DNA of 64,000 nucleotides from Euphorbia lathyris (GCF_963576675.1 NC_088918.1:48145501-48209500); one strand, 5' to 3'. Positions 34,601 to 44,682 are shown, numbered from the stretch's first letter. Translations and numbers: made by a program. Notes: generated by a model from the sequence alone, not told the origin.

Positions 34601-37600
34601 TAACCATGTAATCTTACTTGCATTTTGCACTTAACAAGTATACAAGAGACACCTTTTGTTTGCATAACTTGTGAATTCAATTTTAGAATTTAATTAGTTT
34701 TGCTTATTGCATTTACTGTTGTTTCCCTATTGCAAATGATTTTTGAACCCTATCTGCTAAAGACTAATGGAAGAAGGATTATGTGCATGTACTTAAAGGA
34801 GCATTTCTTAGATTATTATTTTTTTTAACAACTACTATACTAACTAATTTGGAGGATATAATTTTTTTTTAATAATATCTCTAAATTGAATTTTTCTTTC
34901 TTATGAGTTAGATGGTATTTTTGAGGGCGAGCCTTGGCGCAACGGTAAACGTTGTTGTCGTAGAGGTCACGGGTTCGAGTCTTAGGAGCGGCCTCTTGCC
35001 AAAAAAAAAAGGTTGGGGAAGGCTTGTCCCAGTACACCCTTGTGGTGGGACCCCTTCCCGGACCCTAGCTTAGCGGGACGCATAGTGCACCGGTCCACCC
35101 TTTATGAGTTAGATGGTATTTTTATTGTTGATTATTTTCATAATCTACAACGGTGTTTCTATAATTGTTATTACTATTAGCCATTTTCATATGTTATTTA
35201 TTAATTATAGGAATAAAGTGCAAAAATACTCCTAACTTTTACGGCCAGAAGCAATTTTACCCCTAACGTCTAAAATTGTGCAATTTTACCCCTAACATTG
35301 GCACCAATAGCAATTTTACACCTAATGTTGGCAAGTTTGGTCAATTTCGGACATCATTATAAAACCCAGATATTTTGTTCCTTCGGTTGGTTCTAAAAAA
35401 ATATTTTATATTTTTTGTGATTTAATAATAGAATTGGAGATTAATATTTTTAAATGTGGCGAAATATTTGAATTTTTTTTATCCAACTCGTACAAAATAC
35501 AATATATTTTTCTATTTCTTTTCACGTTTAATCATATGCTTGTGATTTGTGCGCATGTGAAGTGTAGATGACAAGATTCATGACCGAGAAGACGTTTGAT
35601 GAATTATTTCTCAAATTTGACCCAACTTGTCAACATTATGGGTAAAATTGCTCTTCGCTGCCAACTTATGGGTAAAATTGCACCATTTTAGACGTTATGG
35701 GTAAAATTGCTCCTGGCTGTAACTGTTAGGTGTAATTTTGCATCTTATCCCTTAATTATGATATACTATTTCAATCCTTTTTAATAAATCTAAACTTTTT
35801 CAACATTTAATTGAAACTTCGTATTTTTTTATAAAGCTTGCATCAATTATTTCTATAATTTAGTGATTTTTATTATTTATTTGTTAAAATACTTATCTTT
35901 TCGAAATACCCGAAGCAGAGCGAGGGGTTCTTCCTAGTAAACTATGAATACTTACATGTATCAAGCAATTGGAGTAAGAAAGAACAGGCAATATCACAAA
36001 CATGCAATTTACACTGATTAAGCAAACAATCCTTAGAAGATAGAATTAGTACCTCAACTCCTAAATAAGCAAGTAAGGAAAAGCGGACTTGTGAACCTCC
36101 CGCAACTGCTATTTGTTTGTATGCCTCGACAATGCGCATATAGGCTAAATTCTGTAGTTGATCCATGCGTTCTTCTGCAAGGTCCACAACAGGTGCCAAC
36201 ATCTTAGGCAGGACTAAAATACTAGGCAACCCCACAGGGGAAACTGTTGAAGAGCTGAGGTTGTTGGAATCTGTTACAACATCTTTTGGACTATGCTCCT
36301 CTGACCTATCAGTTGATATTGCTGGATGCAGATCCAAAGTTGAACTTCCATCCAGACTAGTAACTTGCTCCTGACTTCCATCTTCTAGGTCAGTAGAAAC
36401 AAATGAAGAAGCACCCATGGTCTCAGACAATCCATCATTACGAGCAAAAGAGTCTAAGCCAGGAATCTCACTCTCTACATTCCCAACACCATGGTTATCA
36501 GATGGTATATCAATTTCCATACCAGATGATACCAAATTTGATTCAGCCAATAAACCAATAGGTAATATTTCATTTTCGCCTTCACTTATTCCAGTACATA
36601 CAACATTAGTATCAACCACAGCAGCAACATGAATATCTTCCTGTTCTTGAGGTGTATGCTGCTTCAGTAAATACGAACAACTCAGTAAAAAGACCTAAAC
36701 CACAAATCTATTGTTTTAAACACGGAAAAAATAACAGATAGCCCAAAACAGTATAATCAGCAAATTGCATGCCACGAGCAAATTCAAAGCATAAAATTAA
36801 AGGGCTGAGATAAGGAGGGAAGAAAGAAAGCATACTTCTGTTTCATCGGATGCTGACTGATGAGCAATTAGCCGTGAAGCTATCTGCGGAAATGAAGTAG
36901 AAAGGGAAAGAACATTCGACAAAAATGATGATGGATACTTAGCTTGAGTATTACTGCCAACTATAGTCATATTCACGAGTGATTCATCATCTGCTTCAGC
37001 TGTGGGGTAACTTGTTGGAAGGTAGCGCATGTTAGCCATAACTACTTCAGCTAACAAGTCAGCAGATATGCTCGATATTAGAATCTCCAGAGAGCCAACA
37101 GCCTTTTCGCCTTGAGCAACCAAGGCTCCAAACATTGCAACAAGTTGCTGCACGGGTCCAATATCATCATCTACTCTGTTAACAGAGGATCCATCTGAGG
37201 GAATGTCATCCTGCAGCACTCTAACATTCCCATTCGACCCTTTAGTTGATTCCTCTGAGACACTAGGTGCTGATTTAGCACGCTTTCCAGATACATCATT
37301 GTCTTCAGCCAACTCACTGCTGCTCTTTGATCCAGATCTCTTCCTCCCCAATTCATTGGGTACTGCATCAACTTCTTCATTGGTGATCTTCTCATCCTGC
37401 TATCGTCCAAGCATTAGATAAAGTCTCAAAACATGCGGGCTTCAACTGTGCATACACTGAAATACATGCAACATACTTTGACTAGGAAAACTAAAAGACA
37501 AGTACCATAGCAACTGTTGACATATCTTCCCCTTTGACAGTACTTCCATTACTCTTCAAAATTTGGCATAGGACATCCTCAGCCGCCCCTTCTGCTTTCA

Positions 37601-40239
37601 TCTCTCTCAGGGCTCCAACTAAACGGTCCCGCCACTAGAGAAATAAAAGACCATCGTCAAGCTTATACTACAAAAAAACTATACTTGAGAAGTGCTAAAT
37701 GAATATCACTTCAGGATAACACAATGGCACAATAATTATTCCATGAGATATAGAAAATTCCAACTATGAGAGTACAATATATCATAAATCCTTTTTTCTT
37801 AACCTGGAAACAAGATAAAAGCACATCTACAACACAACATACAATAAGATAAAATAGAGAAGAGAAGAAGACATGATCTTGTGACAGCATTTTAACCTTC
37901 AAAGTCATTCTTGGAAACAATTTTTGCCAATAATATGAACCTAAATTGTTAGCATACAAAAATAAACATAAAAAAGCAAAAAACTAAGAATGGTATCAAC
38001 AAAAGTATAATATCAAATCAGTAGTGAAACCAAATGAAAGGTCAAGTGTTATTAAAAAAAATAGTAAAAGAAATCCAGAGATATATTATGAAATGTTAAC
38101 AATTTACCCCAACGTTTTCAAGTAAGATCAATTTTACTCTTACCTAACAGAAAGTTTGAACAAGTTGATTTACCAATTATTTCACCTGTTATTTGACTAT
38201 CACATCGGACCTTCCAAACAAATTTGTCGATAAACTGAAGAAGTTTTGTGCATTTTGGCGGGTTGTTTGTAACTATGCTAGTAACATAGTAAACATTTTA
38301 GATACTTTGACAGTTTTTTTGTGATTAAATTATATGTGTCAGACTCAATTGTTGACATTTAGACGGGTTATTTGTAACTGTGTTAGTAACACAATAAACA
38401 TTTTATTTTAGACATAATTGATGTTTGGAAGGTCCGATGTGGCAGTCAAATAACAATCAAATTGTCCGTTCAAATTTTCCGTTAACATTGATCTTGTTTG
38501 GGAACCTTAAGAGTAAATGTTTACCATTTAGTACGTCGGGGTAAATCTGCACTTCCCCAAAAATGATAGGGCTGCATTTGGACCTTATCCCTACTTATAA
38601 TTTATGACATACCGGTGTTGCACCTGGGTGAGTACACTTCAAGCAGGTGAGAAAGGCATTCCTCAAGGCATGGTTTGCTCCAGAAGCACGCATAACTTCA
38701 TTGACAGAGCCAGAAGGACCTAAACCAAGTAAAACTGGCAGGATGCGTCCATAATATGGAGGCCTTCTCTTCGCAACTGTTGCAAGACTAATAAAAAAAC
38801 ATTGAACTGTCAAATTAACTAGCAACAATATAAAATCACAAATTTGTCAATCTTTCAAGAAAAGAGACTGATCAATAGCCATTACCCACCTATTAATAAG
38901 CACAATGATCACCAAGTTATTAAGAGTCTTCACTGTTGGGAGCCTAAGCTGATCAAGCAAGAAACCCAATCTTTTGCTGGCCTCAATTGACAAATCTCCA
39001 GCATTCAGTACAGGGTGGCCCCCACGAAGCCATCCTATATTAAATTCATAAAGTTCTCCTGTAAAAAAGACCAAAAGTGTGCTATAAGGACATGAATGGC
39101 CTAGTCCATTGTTAGGAATGCTCTTGAAGGGGTGAGTTGTATAGGACAGAGCCATAAGCCATCTATATGCTAGTGATATCGAGGACATATATACACTTGC
39201 CTAACAAAAACAAAAAGGTTGTGGAAAATTACCTTCATGAGTAGGGGGTTCAGGAGAGCCATTAGGATCAGGTGTGTAAAGAAGGATGACTGCTTCGACA
39301 AACTTCAAGGCTAGCAACCTTACTCCACCACTTCCAGGCTTGAAAATATGTCAAGACAATACATAAGGAAACAAGGAAAGCAGAAACCAGACATGTTGTG
39401 TCTTCATAGAACTCGTTGTTTACCTGAAAAGCTATAGTATACATTTTTTCTTTGAACTCTAACATCAACGACCATGAGGACTTAAGCAAATCGTCCAACT
39501 CACTGGTGTAAAGTCCCTAAAATATCACAAGAAAACAAGAGAAAGCAAGAAAACCAAATTGCGTCACTTAACAGAGTAATGGGAAGAAAAGCAATTGCAT
39601 CATTGCCTATCTCTGTTGAAGTTTCATCTCCTTGTCCGACAATTTCACAATGTGCAGCAGTAACAAGTTCATAATAATGTTGGTGCGAGAGGAAATAAAC
39701 TACCAAATTCATTAATAGGCATAATTGGGAGGAGAAAGAACTACCTTGATCGCCAGTTTTCCGAGAGTATACCGAAATAAACTGATGCCGCAAGTGATGG
39801 CTTGTCTGGCAACAGCAGGTGCGCGATCTTCTAAAACACTCATTAAAACGGGAACAATTTCAGGCACAGTTTCCAAATGCCTGAAGCCAATTTCTCCAAT
39901 TATCCTACAAAAATAATAGAATAACAATCCAAGCACAAAAGCTAGCCACTAGTATTCAAGAATACAGAAGACAATAATGAAAACAAAAGATATACTTGGT
40001 ATTCACAACGGAAAAACATACTCGGCGACGCACTTGCGAACCGCAGAATGCTGATCAGACTGCAAATCAAAGAGGCGCGGGAGTAACTCGGAGACAGAAC
40101 TGGTATCATCTTCTTCCGATAAGTTTTGGTTTAATTGTCGCAAATTTTCTAGCTTTGAGTGTACGTCCAAGGCCGACCTGGCCGAATCGAGGAGGCTTAC
40201 GAGCCTCTTTCTCGAGATAGAATTCATCTTTTTGACCAT
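16354..40239 (-). CDS. SYMPK: Symplekin/Pta1 family protein, 27 coding exons, 1,321 residues
   Basis: Symplekin is a nuclear HEAT-repeat scaffold that joins the poly(A) complex subunits CPSF and CstF during pre-mRNA 3'-end cleavage and polyadenylation. The exons encode a symplekin N-terminal (DUF3453-like) helical region, about residues 100-310 ([29 protein letters not shown]). A Ser/Asp-rich linker follows with basic nuclear-localisation-like patches near 367 (GRKRSGSK) and GKRAKSAP. The symplekin C-terminal domain spans about 1010-1245 ([35 protein letters not shown] lying just after it). All 27 exons join in frame from the ATG at 40237-40239 to TGA at 16354-16356, and no exon contains a stop. 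The residue pattern resembles the eudicot proteins annotated simply as symplekin more than Arabidopsis ESP4; this is from memory and needs a tree. Long introns filled with transposons make the gene about 23.9 kb. Confidence 0.93.
17497..17965. mobile_element. MULE-like MITE in symplekin intron 25 (469 bp)
   Basis: Imperfect terminal inverted repeats of roughly 80-130 bp (ends GGGTATTAC and GTAATTTACCC) are flanked by an exact 10-bp duplication CTCAAATAAC at 17487-17496 and 17966-17975. Duplication length and long inverted repeats fit Mutator-like elements. No coding capacity. Confidence 0.8.
18548..18729. mobile_element. 182-bp MITE, copy 1, in symplekin intron 24
   Basis: Almost wholly palindromic ends: CAGTAATTTTCACCTGG on the left pairs with CCAGGTGAAAACCACCG on the right, and an inner GGTCAGTGACTGACC is mirrored. 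Flanking 10-bp duplications (18538-18547, 18730-18739) differ at one base. A second copy lies at 58237-58419. Confidence 0.82.
19505..19506 (-). promoter_or_regulatory. GC 5' splice site of symplekin intron 21
   Basis: The exon ends LKK (AAGAAG at 19512-19507) and is followed by GCATGT. The next exon opens at 19420 after TTTACAG with ITDACN, which continues the conserved family sequence without gap. A GT at the only nearby alternative would break the frame. The 86-bp intron is therefore GC-AG. Confidence 0.85.
19653..19682. repeat. (AT)n microsatellite in symplekin intron 20
   Basis: Fifteen uninterrupted AT dinucleotides about 40 bp left of the copia insertion at 19724. Confidence 0.95.
19724..20317 (+). 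repeat. 5' LTR of element C (594 bp, expanded)
   Basis: The outer parts match the 173-bp 3' LTR (start TGTGAACATACAAT, end ACTTCCCTATATTCTGATTACA). The middle (about 19861-20268) is additional and absent from the 3' LTR. Confidence 0.88.
19861..20268 (-). repeat. Two tandem copies of a tRNA-like repeat inside the 5' LTR of element C
   Basis: Two similar segments begin CATGTCATGGAAC at 19861 and 20049, and a third CATGTC closes the block at 20263. Read on the minus strand the fuller unit begins TGGTACCGGAGCCTCTTGG, carries a B-box-like GGATTCGAGTCC and ends near TGGTTCCATGACATG. The left unit lacks about 30 bp around the B-box. It resembles a dispersed plant repeat that starts like the tRNA-Met complement; the exact family is not known to me. 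Confidence 0.7.
20727..25040 (+). pseudogene. Gag-pol of copia element C, heavily decayed
   Basis: The start is ATG at 20727 ([12 protein letters not shown]). Gag matches the copia capsid pattern ([18 protein letters not shown]). It is frame-shifted near 21060 and resumes to 21709 with a zinc knuckle [18 protein letters not shown] at 21707-21709 precedes the protease motif [12 protein letters not shown]. Integrase ([19 protein letters not shown] near 22245-22350), reverse transcriptase ([11 protein letters not shown] near 23710) and RNase H ([15 protein letters not shown] near 24795) are recognisable in different frames with many stops and deletions. A 30-bp duplication occurs near 21800-21860, and the RNase H end is rearranged. 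It cannot encode active protein. Confidence 0.9.
24082..24898 (+). repeat. About 455-bp direct duplication within the RNase H end of element C
   Basis: The segment starting CAAGAATCATGGTCATACCC at 24082 recurs at 24537 and stays alignable for about 350 bp. The word GGTGCAGAATCTTAATATCG (or a one-base variant) occurs three times (about 24239, 24444, 24695). Confidence 0.85.
25048..25220 (+). repeat. 3' LTR of element C (173 bp)
   Basis: Begins TGTGAACATACAATATG after a purine tract and ends TCTGATTATA, with CA changed to TA, directly before the duplicated GAAAC. It contains a short internal repeat of TGTGAACATACAAT. Confidence 0.88.
25236..25475. repeat. Two tandem copies of a ~115-bp unit in symplekin intron 20
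   Basis: TTTGTTTGGAGAAATTGAAG starts at 25236 and again at 25351. The two copies remain closely similar through GCTTTAGTAAACAAGTATAA. It sits directly after the target duplication of element C, so it is host DNA or an older repeat. Confidence 0.85.
25505..25690 (-). mobile_element. Au-type SINE copy 1 in symplekin intron 20
   Basis: On the minus strand it begins GAGGGCGAGCCTTGGCGCAA with pol III A-box-like and B-box-like (GGGTTCGAGTC) words of a tRNA head. The 3' part carries CCCCGGACCCTCGCTCAGCG and ends GGGCCGCCC. An 11-bp duplication CTACAGTATAA flanks it (25494-25504 and 25691-25701). The head and tail words match my memory of the plant Au SINE family. Confidence 0.88.
26222..27278. mobile_element. 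hAT-like non-autonomous element in symplekin intron 19 (1,057 bp)
   Basis: Perfect 17-bp terminal inverted repeats, CATAGTTGTGAAAGTCG, and an exact 8-bp duplication GAAGAGAC (26214-26221, 27279-27286) fit the hAT superfamily. Next to both ends are GC-rich subterminal repeats of the GGCGA/TCGCC type, while the middle is AT-rich. No transposase frame is visible. Confidence 0.88.
30870..31515. mobile_element. hAT-like non-autonomous element in symplekin intron 9 (646 bp)
   Basis: Ends TAGAGGTAGCAATTAT and ATAATTGCCACCCCTA are imperfect inverted repeats of the TAGGGGTGGCAAT type. An exact 8-bp duplication ATTTTCAT lies at 30862-30869 and 31516-31523. Inner repeats such as CGAACCAAACAC/ATGAACCAAACAC are mirrored. 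No coding capacity. Confidence 0.86.
32018..32761. mobile_element. MULE-like element with ~155-bp inverted repeats in symplekin intron 9 (744 bp)
   Basis: The first roughly 155 bp (GGGACAATTACAAAACTAGC) and the last roughly 155 bp (ending GTTTTGTAATTCTCCC) are near-exact inverted copies. A 9-bp duplication TTCTAGAAA flanks it (32009-32017, 32762-32770). This is the signature of Mutator-like elements. The interior contains short repeats of the ATATCTACAC type (about 32175-32240) and a small minus-strand frame of 66 codons (32432-32232) that I do not recognise. Confidence 0.9.
32771..33595. other. Unassigned intron sequence, pyrimidine-rich
   Basis: Part of symplekin intron 9. T/C-rich on the plus strand with many CTTTTCTT runs. 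No gene, inverted repeat or LTR end recognised. Confidence 0.5.
33613..33804 (+). mobile_element. Au-type SINE copy 2 in symplekin intron 9
   Basis: Begins GAGGGCGAGCCTTGGCGCAA. The A-box-like word TGGCGCAACGG lies at 33625-33635 and the B-box-like word GGTTCGAGTC at 33669-33678. The 3' end is GGGCCGCCCCCTTTTTT. A 17-bp target duplication is exact (33596-33612 and 33805-33821, partly overlapping the T tail). Confidence 0.92.
33822..34340 (+). other. Intron segment that looks like the 3' end of a reverse-transcribed or embedded plus-strand transcript
   Basis: A plus-strand frame of 57 codons (33858-34028, starting MSVIVKEKF) is followed by T-rich sequence. AATAAA at 34139-34144 and a run of eight A's ending near 34170 follow. 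This resembles a 3' UTR with poly(A), so a processed pseudogene or a LINE/SINE relic is possible. I recognise no protein family and cannot define target duplications. Confidence 0.3.
34923..35101 (+). mobile_element. Au-type SINE copy 3 in symplekin intron 9
   Basis: Same head and tail as the copy at 33613 but with several small deletions (for example in the anticodon-like part). A 22-bp exact duplication beginning TTATGAGTTAGATGG flanks it (34901-34922 and 35102-35123). Confidence 0.92.
35210..35751. mobile_element. MULE-like MITE in symplekin intron 9 (542 bp)
   Basis: Long imperfect inverted repeats (GGAATAAAGTGCAAAAA... and ...TTTTGCATCTTATCCC), each containing the word GCAATTTTACCC in one orientation or the other several times. 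A 9-bp duplication with one mismatch (TTAATTATA/TTAATTATG) flanks it. No coding capacity. Confidence 0.78.
38096..38560. repeat. Imperfect inverted-repeat element (likely MITE) in symplekin intron 6
   Basis: The left part (TTTACCCCAACG, GATCAATTTTACTCTTA, CATCGGACCTTCCAAAC) is mirrored on the right (GTTTGGAAGGTCCGATGTGG, TTAAGAGTAAATG, CGTCGGGGTAAA). Ends and target duplication are not resolved. Confidence 0.6.
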
Positions 40240-41371
40240 GAAAGAATTATCAAAGCCCTAACATATCAGGTGAAGGTGAAATCATTAAATGAAAGGACAA
40301 TTGATGAATTTTACGTTTAAAAAAGAGGGAAAAGATAAAAATTGAATGTTGAAGTGGGTAAGAGAGGATCCAATTAGGTTAATAATCAAAAGCAGAGGCT
40401 GGAACTAGGGTGGACAGAGACAGTTTGTTCGTTAAAACTCGGAACACAGCAGCTACTAAATCCGACCATTGCGTCCCAGGGTTTTTTTTATTTTATTTTA
40501 TTTTATTTTATGCTGCCACGATTAAGAAAAATCTATTATATAAAAAATAATTATTTCTTTCTTTTTTTTGAAGAATAATTATTTATTTTTTCAAAAAAAA
40601 TATTTATAATGGTTTTTTAATTGTAGTTAATTCCCATTATTTCTACATTTATATGCTAATTACTAATTAACAATTTTTTACCTGATTTTCCTCACGTGTC
40701 AAAGCTGCAACAATGACTCGAAGTCGTAATGGATCTATAAAACAGTATGTAGGTAAGACGGGTCGGCGTCCGGCGGACCCACTCCGATGCTTAAATCAGT
40801 TTATGATTTAGGACCGAATAAGAGGGTAAGAATAGGTTTAGAGACAGTAGTTAACATATCGAACCTTGTGTTCATACATGTCTATTTATAGTGTTTATCT
40901 CATAGGATTCCAGAAGATTCCTTTGCGTCTGGAGGTTGAAACTCCGCTAGATGCGTTGGGTTGCTATTTGTTAGGCTTGGGCCGTTATAGCCGTGTTTGG
41001 GCTGTTGTTGTGGGTCATGGGTCGTCAAAGACGCGCTTGGGTCTTTATTACTTGGATTTGGGACGCCAATTCCATACGTGTTTTAGGTTTTAAAGAGGAT
41101 GACGTTGACGTCATGCATGTGACATCATTTTACATGATATCACCAATTTAAAACTTAAACAAAAACGGTTTTATGAGAATATCAAAAGTTAGTATCTCTA
41201 TATTGATCTTTCCTCTATCCTTTCACCTTCTCTAAGACTTTAATTATCTATCTCAATTTTCAAGATAGTAGTTTGATTCTTACACATTTTAAATTATTTC
41301 TCTTTTTTGCTTACATGTGAGTAAAATTTTCTATTTAAACATCTAACAAATTTTCTCCTATTTTCTTATTT
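40240..41371. other. Region upstream of the symplekin start
   Basis: It should hold the symplekin 5' UTR and promoter (minus strand), but no clear TATA box stands out. A (TTTTA)n run lies at 40486-40510. The stretch 40740-41140, with CGGCGTCCGGCGGACC and a TATTTATAG motif, looks like part of an LTR of unknown type. No gene is seen. Confidence 0.45.
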
Positions 41372-41695
41372 TTTTAAGTTGAGCCAAAATAAGACAGAAT
41401 ATTTGGAGTGTAAGTTTAACGGCGATAGGAGTAGGGAGGCAAGGACAATCACCCTGGATGGGAGGGTTGTCCAAGGCTCGAATTGCTTCCGTTATTTAGG
41501 GTTTATTATTCAAAAGGATGGAGAAGTGGATGGAGATGTTGCTCATAAGATTAAATCTGGTTGGTCGAAGTGGAAGAGTGCTACGATTTCATTTGTGACC
41601 CCGGCATGCCTAATAGATTGAAGGGAAAATTCTACCGCACGACAATTAGACCTGCATTGTTATATGGTACGGTGTGTTGGCAGTGAAACGCTGTG
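41372..41695 (+). pseudogene. LINE (L1-type) reverse transcriptase C-terminal fragment
   Basis: The translation starting LSQNKTEYLECKF runs through FRYLGFIIQKDGE, which is the conserved YLG region of plant LINE reverse transcriptases. A frameshift near 41590 leads into CDPGMPNRLKGKFYRT and IRPALLYGT. Both ends are cut, so this is a relic of about 320 bp without promoter or poly(A). Confidence 0.85.
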
Positions 41696-42618
41696 ATAAC
41701 TCTCGAGCGAACTTCTGCCAGAGCTCCACCTGTGGGGTGGCGCCGTTGGGTTCGGCCAGGGGCACACTGATGCTTAAGTTAGTAAAATATAAAATAGTGA
41801 TAAAACTGTAAGCACAAAGTATGTGTTTAGAAAAGTGTACCCCCAATGCATTGGGATGTGAGGCTATTTATACTAGAATGCTTGAAACCATCGAACTAGT
41901 AACTAGAAAGCCTTCCATTAATGTTATTTTAGTGGTAGTTACCGTGTTCATTCAAGTCTGACCGTTAGCTCATTTATGGAGTTGTTACTAGTCATTAATA
42001 GCTTCAGTTTCCATATGGGAAGACGGCACCGACATACTTGGGTGGATCGATGCTCGATAGCGGGTCTCCCAAGATTTGGCGGTTGTGGACCTCTTTAACG
42101 CATTTGGCCTTTACGAGGCGAGTCTGCAGATCAAGGATCCTTTGGCGTGTGGTTTGCTCCATACACCATCTAACCGGCGTATCTTTGGTCATTGTCGATG
42201 TTTAAATGCTGCTTTAGTCCTTCAATTATATGGAGCTTTACGGATTCGCCCCTATATAATATCTGGATGTTATCAGAAGCCCCTCTAAAAGTATCAATTA
42301 AGTCCTTTAGGGCTTTTCAACTTCCGTGCATGTTGTCGTTCGGCGGCCCATTGATGAATGCACTGTCCTAGACCATTGGGATGGTGACAGGTGTCGTCTA
42401 GGAGCCCGCGCACCGAGATAGTGACGTCACCTGAGTTTTTCTTTCTCTTGGGTTTTTACCCATTTGCTCTTGATTTCTTTGCTACATTTCGTCTTCCTCA
42501 GCGAAACCCTCCTTCCTTCTAGATTCTCAAGTTTCCATCTTCATTCTCGTATTATTATTCATGTAAGTTTGCTTTTTTCTCAACTTTTTTGTTTACAAGT
42601 TCCTTCGTCTTTTTGTCC
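41696..42618 (+). other. 5' region of the gypsy-type transposon protein gene, LTR-like
   Basis: Begins TGATAACTCTCGAGCGAAC directly after the LINE relic. It contains a TATA-like TATTTATAC near 41870 and a CCTATATAA near 42252. A possible 5' UTR intron runs from GTAAGTTT at 42562 to about 42600. No reading frame. It probably is the promoter/LTR end of the element that carries the next gene; inference. Confidence 0.4.
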
Positions 42619-43975
42619 ATGGGTTCCAGTTCTCGTCTATAGGGTTCTAATTCTAGTACCTTGGAGAGAACGGTGTCTTTAGAGTTGGAATCTGATAAGC
42701 AAGATATGGAGAATCAGGAAGTAGATCGGTCTGAATCAACGAGTTTAGAAACTCAGATGCCCCCTGCTGTGGCAGCTCCGGTTGCTACGATGGTGGTGCC
42801 AAAGTTAGTTTCCGGTGGGGAGGAGGCCAGTTCCTCAGTCCCCCGGAAAAAGAATGAAAAAGTTTCTAAGATGGAAATTACTCCATCGAAGATGGACTTT
42901 GGCGAGCTGACCGTTTTGAAAGGCCTGTATCCCTAGATTAAAACGGTCGAATGCATGGTGTCGGATCCTACCCATCGACCCGCCATGCCACTAAAGGGAT
43001 ACTTTGATGTGTATAGGAGCCATATAGAGAGAGGGTTCATCTTTCCTATCCCAAAAGTTATTGGGGATATTTTAAATTTCTTTTCCATTCCCATTTGCCA
43101 GTTGCATCCGAATGGATGGTTGGATGTTGTTTTAGATTCGTACCTTGCTGCGAATTTAGGGGTTGTTCTGGCTCCTCGTATCTTTCGGTTCTTTCATACG
43201 CTTACCAAGCGTGGGATTGAGGATCATATAACCTTTTTAAAACATGAAGGGTTATTCGCCTTTTAGGGACAAGATGTCGAATGTCCACCGCTGGCAAGAT
43301 AAGTATTTTTTCATCAAGTTGCCAAAGGGCGTATCGTTGGGGTTTCCATCATCTTGGAACTATAACCACAATGATAAAGCCAAGAGGGTGTTCGTTCTTT
43401 CATCCTCCGAGAAGAAGATAGTTGGGCTCTTGAGGTCGGTAAGAACGGATCATTGGTCGTACGTCCAGACGCTTGAATTCATGGTCATTGGCATACCATT
43501 GGTTCAACGTCGTGGCGCGGAGATTCTTCATACCACCTATCCTTAATTATACAAAGGTATTTTATTTACCATTTTGTATTCATGAATTTTAATTTCCTTT
43601 TTATCCCTTTGGCAGAGGGAGGATTAATGCTGATGTTCCGCTTGCAGATAATATGAGGCGAATGAAAGAGCTGGAGGAGAAAAAGAAGGCGGATGCGGCC
43701 GCTGCTGAGAAAGATGGGAAACGTCCTCGTGAGGAGGCGGATCCCAAGGCTGAGACGAAAGCTAAAGCGGTCGCGCCTTCTAAAGGAGAGAAACTGATGG
43801 CAACTGCCATCAAAACCACTAAGTCAAAAGTGGACTGGTTTCAGTCTAACTATAATTTGGTAAGATCTTATCTGTTCTTTCTCCTTGAAACATGCTTGTT
43901 TTTTTATAATATTTGACATTAACTCATCACTTTCAGCCTGATCTTGGTGGATATTGGCACGCCAAGTATGGCACT

Positions 43976-44658
43976 TGATAGGGGTATTTTTCCCCTATCT
44001 TTTAGCGTGATTTACGGGTTAATTTTAGAAGAAACAAATAAGTTTAAACTACAAAAATAGAGTGTTTTAATAAAATAATGGAATAAAGATAAATTCCATA
44101 CTTTCAGTTAATTTCCCTTATTTTTGAGTAATTTAGGAAATAAAAACATCAAGCTAACTCGGCCCCGAGATTTGTATTTCAGGTATGAGCAAGGAGTGAA
44201 AATCCACTCAAATACACGAGGCGCATCATCCCATACGCGGGGCGTGAAACATAAAGTCAAGAATGATTGCCCTATCCATAGACGCCGCGTGGTATCGAGT
44301 CAGCATACGCGAGGTGTACGCCAACTTATGCGAGGCGTATAAACATATGTCAGAAATAATTGCCTAATCCTGAAAGTCAGACTGCATTGTCTCTTGAGTC
44401 AACGATCCATACGCGAGGCGTACCACCTTACACGCGGGGCGTGTAAGGGAGTTCGTCAATAAAAAAAGTTCAGAGACTCATTTACGCAGGGCATGCCTCA
44501 AGCTACGTGCGGCGTAAAAGGCTCAATTCAAGCAATAAAATCTCATAGACTCAAACACGCAAGGCATATCCCAATCAACGCGGGGCGTGTTTGAGACAAC
44601 AAGATCCGAATTGGTCCACATGCAGGAGATTTCTGACGGAATGGGCATACACGCATCA
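43976..44658 (+). repeat. 5' LTR of the Athila-like element, internally deleted (683 bp)
   Basis: The first 679 bp align without gaps to 50469-51147 of the 3' LTR. The next 1,141 bp of the LTR are missing and only the last four bases ATCA follow before the primer-binding site. The deleted part includes the TATA box found in the 3' LTR, so this LTR should not drive transcription. Confidence 0.9.
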
Positions 44659-44664
44659 AGTTTT

Positions 44665-44682
44665 TGGCGCCGTTGCCGGGGA
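44665..44682 (+). promoter_or_regulatory. Primer-binding site of the Athila-like element
   Basis: TGGCGCCGTTGCCGGGGA, the site characteristic of Athila/Tat elements (tRNA-Asp type from memory), six bases after the LTR end. Confidence 0.85.

Larger units (their letters stand above)
16354..40239 (-). other. SYMPK: Exon model of the symplekin gene (coding parts, 5' to 3')
   Basis: Coding exons in transcription order: 40239-40022, 39904-39745, 39516-39424, 39338-39233, 39058-38890, 38787-38613, 37634-37506, 37396-36836, 36658-36053, 30633-30577, 30003-29887, 29802-29560, 29115-29068, 28981-28841, 28380-28228, 28078-28016, 27930-27823, 27713-27630, 27556-27509, 25821-25747, 19602-19507, 19420-19340, 19246-19175, 18817-18773, 18505-18422, 16676-16573, 16483-16354. 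The lengths sum to 3,966 bp, a multiple of three. Donors are GT and acceptors AG throughout, except the donor after 19507, which is GC. The largest introns are 19603-25746 (6.1 kb) and 30634-36052 (5.4 kb). The choice between neighbouring AG acceptors at 30633 and 29115 was set by reading frame. UTRs are not modelled. Confidence 0.9.

Noticed and set aside
36165..36632. Plus-strand frames opposite symplekin exon 9
   Set aside because: Mirrors of a conserved long exon.
42955..43266. Functional host gene of unknown function
   Set aside because: The frame has nonsense codons and a frameshift and belongs to a transposon-associated family split by two insertions.
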